Assembly: GCF_028618695.1 (NCBI RefSeq)
Contig: NZ_JAQIVI010000712.1
Coordinates: forward strand, 1-8,259
Direction: 5' to 3'
From: Natrinema soli
Lineage (GTDB): Archaea; Halobacteriota; Halobacteria; Halobacteriales; Natrialbaceae
DNA: 8,259 nt
The notes beneath the pieces are model-generated. The model had not been told where the DNA came from, made no database searches, and saw only the letters and a program-made list of their open reading frames with translations. Below, piece after piece: positions 6,695-8,259 of the stretch; position 1 is the stretch's first letter, and each line of letters begins with the position of its first letter. Position numbers and translations under genes: made by a program.

Positions 6695-6720
6695 CCGAAA
6701 TTCGGACTACCGAACCTAAA
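6695..6720 (-). promoter_or_regulatory. porA promoter candidate with overlapping operator-like repeats
   Basis: On the minus strand TTTAGG (6720-6715) preceded by a CAAAG purine-rich element is a plausible TATA/BRE pair, predicting initiation near 6691 and a leader of about 28 bases. Directly downstream of it, between TATA and the predicted start site, CCGAA (6695-6699), TTCGG (6701-6705) and CCGAA (6710-6714) alternate in orientation. This is where archaeal repressors commonly bind. An alternative TATA-like word, CTATAG at 6729-6734, would give a leader about 15 bases longer. Confidence 0.4.
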
Positions 6721-6751
6721 GACTTTGCTATAGATTACCAAGGATCTTTCG

Positions 6752-6777
6752 TGAAGAATGAACATCCACTGAAGAAT
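6752..6777. repeat. Direct repeat TGAAGAAT, two copies 18 bases apart
   Basis: TGAAGAAT occurs at 6752-6759 and again at 6770-6777 within the AT-rich part of the divergent region. Two exact eight-base copies this close are suggestive of a regulator site, but low-complexity AG-rich words also recur by chance in AT-rich sequence. Confidence 0.4.
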
Positions 6778-6820
6778 ATGTAGTAACGATCATTATCATA
6801 ACCGGGGAACGAATTCATGA

Positions 6821-6837
6821 TTGTCCACATTTGTCCA
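6821..6837. repeat. Direct repeat TTGTCCA, two copies exactly 10 bases apart
   Basis: TTGTCCA is at 6821-6827 and 6831-6837, separated start to start by 10 bases, about one helical turn, so both copies face the same side of the DNA. They lie about 110-120 bases upstream of the E2 TATA element. Same-face spacing is typical of cooperative regulator binding; no known haloarchaeal regulator is assigned to this word by me. Confidence 0.4.
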
Positions 6838-6867
6838 ACCAGCCGACGTCGGTGAGAGCGCGTCGGA

Positions 6868-6893
6868 CCGCCGAAACAGTCTCGGGTCGGCGG
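6868..6893. repeat. Inverted repeat with 7-base arms upstream of the E2 promoter
   Basis: CCGCCGA (6868-6874) and TCGGCGG (6887-6893) are perfect inverted copies around a 12-base spacer. The dyad lies about 65 bases upstream of the E2 TATA element, a position compatible with an activator. The arms are GC-rich like the surrounding sequence, which lowers the significance. Confidence 0.35.
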
Positions 6894-6943
6894 ACGGTAC
6901 GACCGCTTCCCCGGACGGGCCGGTGGTTCCGTCGGGCGACACC

Positions 6944-6950
6944 TTTTACA
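6944..6950 (+). promoter_or_regulatory. TATA element of the E2 gene
   Basis: TTTTACA is centred about 27 bases before the ATG at 6974, the expected position for a leaderless transcript. It would be only about 12 bases before the alternative in-frame ATG at 6959, so it decides the start in favour of 6974. Confidence 0.55.
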
Positions 6951-6973
6951 TCCGTTTCATGGTACGAAATCGC

Positions 6974-8259
6974 ATGGGATACATCGTTCGGATGCCGAAA
7001 CTCGGTCTCGAGATGGACCGCGGGACGCTCCTCGAGTGGGCCGTCGACGAGGGCGAGTCGATCTCCGAGGGCGAACTGATCGCCGAAGTGGAGTCGGAGA
7101 AGAGTATCGCCGAGGTTGAAGCCCGCGAAGACGGGGTGCTCCGGCGGACCTACCTCGAGGTCGACGAGTCGGTGCCACCCGGGACGCCGATCGGAATCGT
7201 CGCGCCGGCCGAGAGCGACATCGGCGATCTCGAGACGGAGGCGACGGCCGATCTCGAGGCCAACGTGGAGGTTGAAGACGAGGTCGAACACGAGGATGAC
7301 GCCCGGCTGGCCGAACCGGCGTCGGACGGAGACGGTGCCGGGGTCGGAGGCGGCGCGGCGGCGGACGATATCCGTGCCTCGCCCCGCGCACGGGACCGGG
7401 CGGTGGATCTGGACGTCGATCTGGCAACCGTCGAGGGTACCGGCTATCAGGGATCGATCACCGAGGAGGACGTCGAGCGCGCGGCCGTTTCGGAATCCGG
7501 GGACGGTGCTGAGCCCGACGCGTCGCCGCGGGCGCGCAAGCGCGCCGACGAATTAGGTGTCGACCTCTCGACAGTCGAGGGGACGGGGTATCAGGGCGCG
7601 ATCACCGAGGAGGACGTCGAAGCGGCTGCGGAGGGTGGGGCGACGGAGAGCGGCCCCGCTTCTCGAACCCTCGCGGACGAGCGCCCGTTCGACGGGATGC
7701 GCCGGACGATCGCCTCGCGGCTGAGCGAGAGCTACCGCGAGGCCGTCCACGTGACCGTCCACCGCGAGGCCGACGCCGAGGCGCTGTTCGACGCCGCGGA
7801 CGCCGCGACCGACGTCCTCGAGACCGACGTGTCGGTCCAGGACGTCCTCCTCCGAGCCGTCTCGGCGTCCCTCGAGGAACACCCCGCGTTCAACGCGACG
7901 TTCGAGGACGACGTCCACAAACGGTGGGCGGAACACAACGTCGGCATCGCCGTCGACGTCGAACAGGGACTCATCGCCCCGGTACTGGCCGACGTCGGGG
8001 GGAAGTCGCTCGCGGAAATCGCCGACGGGCGACGGGACCTCGTCGACCGCGCGACGAGCGGCGAGTACACGATGGACGACCTGCAGGGCGGCACGTTCAC
8101 GGTGACGAATCTCGGCGTCCTCGGCGTGGAGTCGTTCGATCCGATCATCAACCCGCCCCAGGTCGCCATTCTCGGCGTCGACGCCGTCGCGGAGCGGCCG
8201 GTCCGCGGCGAGGACGACGGCCTCGAGTGGCTGCGTCACCTTCCGTTCGACCTCACGTA
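6974..8259 (+). CDS. Dihydrolipoamide acyltransferase (E2) of a 2-oxoacid dehydrogenase complex, with two subunit-binding domains; runs off right edge
   Basis: The first 428 residues of an E2 core enzyme, which takes the acyl group from lipoamide and passes it to CoA. Residues 1-77 are a single lipoyl domain, with Lys43 in ESEKSIAEVE as the lipoylation site. An acidic, glycine-containing linker (78-132) follows. Two peripheral-subunit-binding domains come next, at about 135-171 and 183-219, each with SPRAR, VEGTGYQG and ITEEDVE; such domains dock E1 or E3. The catalytic acyltransferase domain begins at about 238 (FDGMRRTIASRLSES) and includes GTFTVTNLGVLGV (373-385) and INPPQVAILGVD (392-403). 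The window ends just before the expected catalytic His-Arg-x-x-x-Asp-Gly motif, so activity cannot be judged. No E1, E3 or lipoate ligase gene is in view; they may lie downstream. The substrate (pyruvate, branched-chain oxoacid, acetoin) is unknown. Confidence 0.92.
   Translation, partial: MGYIVRMPKLGLEMDRGTLLEWAVDEGESISEGELIAEVESEKSIAEVEAREDGVLRRTYLEVDESVPPGTPIGIVAPAESDIGDLETEATADLEANVEVEDEVEHEDDARLAEPASDGDGAGVGGGAAADDIRASPRARDRAVDLDVDLATVEGTGYQGSITEEDVERAAVSESGDGAEPDASPRARKRADELGVDLSTVEGTGYQGAITEEDVEAAAEGGATESGPASRTLADERPFDGMRRTIASRLSESYREAVHVTVHREADAEALFDAADAATDVLETDVSVQDVLLRAVSASLEEHPAFNATFEDDVHKRWAEHNVGIAVDVEQGLIAPVLADVGGKSLAEIADGRRDLVDRATSGEYTMDDLQGGTFTVTNLGVLGVESFDPIINPPQVAILGVDAVAERPVRGEDDGLEWLRHLPFDLT
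7379..7630 (+). repeat. In-gene tandem repeat encoding two subunit-binding domains of E2
   Basis: Bases 7379-7486 and 7523-7630 encode 36-residue units offset by 48 residues; 29 of the 36 residues are identical by hand alignment. The stretch from VEGTGYQG through ITEEDVE differs only at one Ser/Ala position. The linker between the units is short (residues 172-183) and acidic. The similarity indicates an internal duplication, probably recent or kept uniform by selection or gene conversion. Confidence 0.8.

Larger units (their letters stand above)
6663..6973. other. 311-base divergent intergenic region between porA and the E2 gene
   Basis: No gene is supported here; the open frames that cross it are extensions or shadows lacking recognisable protein features. 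Bases 6711-6830 are strikingly AT-rich for this window (75 of 120 by hand count) and the rest is GC-rich. The region must hold both promoters. It contains a CCGAA/TTCGG cluster near porA, repeated TGAAGAAT and TTGTCCA words in the middle, a seven-base inverted repeat at 6868-6893, and the E2 TATA element at 6944-6950, each described separately. Confidence 0.75.

Noticed and set aside
6843..6852. Perfect ten-base palindrome CCGACGTCGG
   Set aside because: Made entirely of CG/GA/TCG steps that are abundant in this genome; such palindromes occur by chance, and there is no second copy or suitable spacing.
6959..6973. Alternative in-frame ATG of E2, five codons upstream
   Set aside because: The TATA element would lie only about 12 bases before it. 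The ATG at 6974 leads straight into the lipoyl-domain strand and has correct TATA spacing.
7553..8239. Minus-strand frame of 228 residues opposite the E2 gene
   Set aside because: The E2 frame is continuous with lipoyl, PSBD and catalytic-domain motifs; the opposite frame is a shadow produced by codon bias.
1..8259. Search for CRISPR arrays, tRNA or rRNA genes, insertion sequences, toxin-antitoxin or defence genes
   Set aside because: No regularly spaced repeats, transposase-like proteins, terminal inverted repeats or cloverleaf-like segments were seen; all well-supported genes are metabolic, regulatory or envelope proteins.

Overview
The window reads as chromosomal DNA of a haloarchaeon (class Halobacteria). 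It is GC-rich, its predicted proteins are rich in Asp and Glu and poor in Lys, most starts have an archaeal TATA-like element about 26-30 bases upstream and no Shine-Dalgarno, and two exported proteins carry archaeal lipobox signals, one with a Tat-type arginine run. The individual proteins resemble those of the Natrinema/Haloterrigena/Haloferax kind, but the genus cannot be fixed from this window.

Layout. Positions 1-2006 hold four minus-strand genes, read right to left: an Lrp/AsnC regulator (LrpA1-like), an SRPBCC-fold protein, a NosL-type copper lipoprotein, and the first 100 codons of an EamA/DMT permease that runs off the left edge. A 156-base divergent promoter region separates the regulator from two plus-strand genes: a small three-helix membrane protein (2163-2477) and a LolA-like plus DUF4367-like surface lipoprotein (2553-3719). 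A 100-base convergent gap with a terminator-like signal follows. The minus-strand operon porA-porB (6662 to 3820) then encodes the two-subunit haloarchaeal 2-oxoacid:ferredoxin oxidoreductase, most likely the pyruvate enzyme. Across a 311-base intergenic region that is AT-rich on its porA side lies a divergent plus-strand gene for the E2 acyltransferase of a lipoate-dependent 2-oxoacid dehydrogenase complex (6974 to the right edge).

How the parts work together. The right half places two alternative ways of oxidatively decarboxylating 2-oxoacids back to back: the ferredoxin-linked PorAB route and the NAD/lipoamide route represented by E2. They share one intergenic region dense with short direct and inverted repeats. 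This is the part most worth follow-up. The E2 is unusual in having two near-identical peripheral-subunit-binding domains in tandem behind a single lipoyl domain, and acidic linkers. The left half is a set of housekeeping or envelope genes; the Lrp regulator has operator-like repeats around its own TATA element and may be autoregulated. I found no RNA genes, insertion sequences, CRISPR arrays, phage genes or defence genes.
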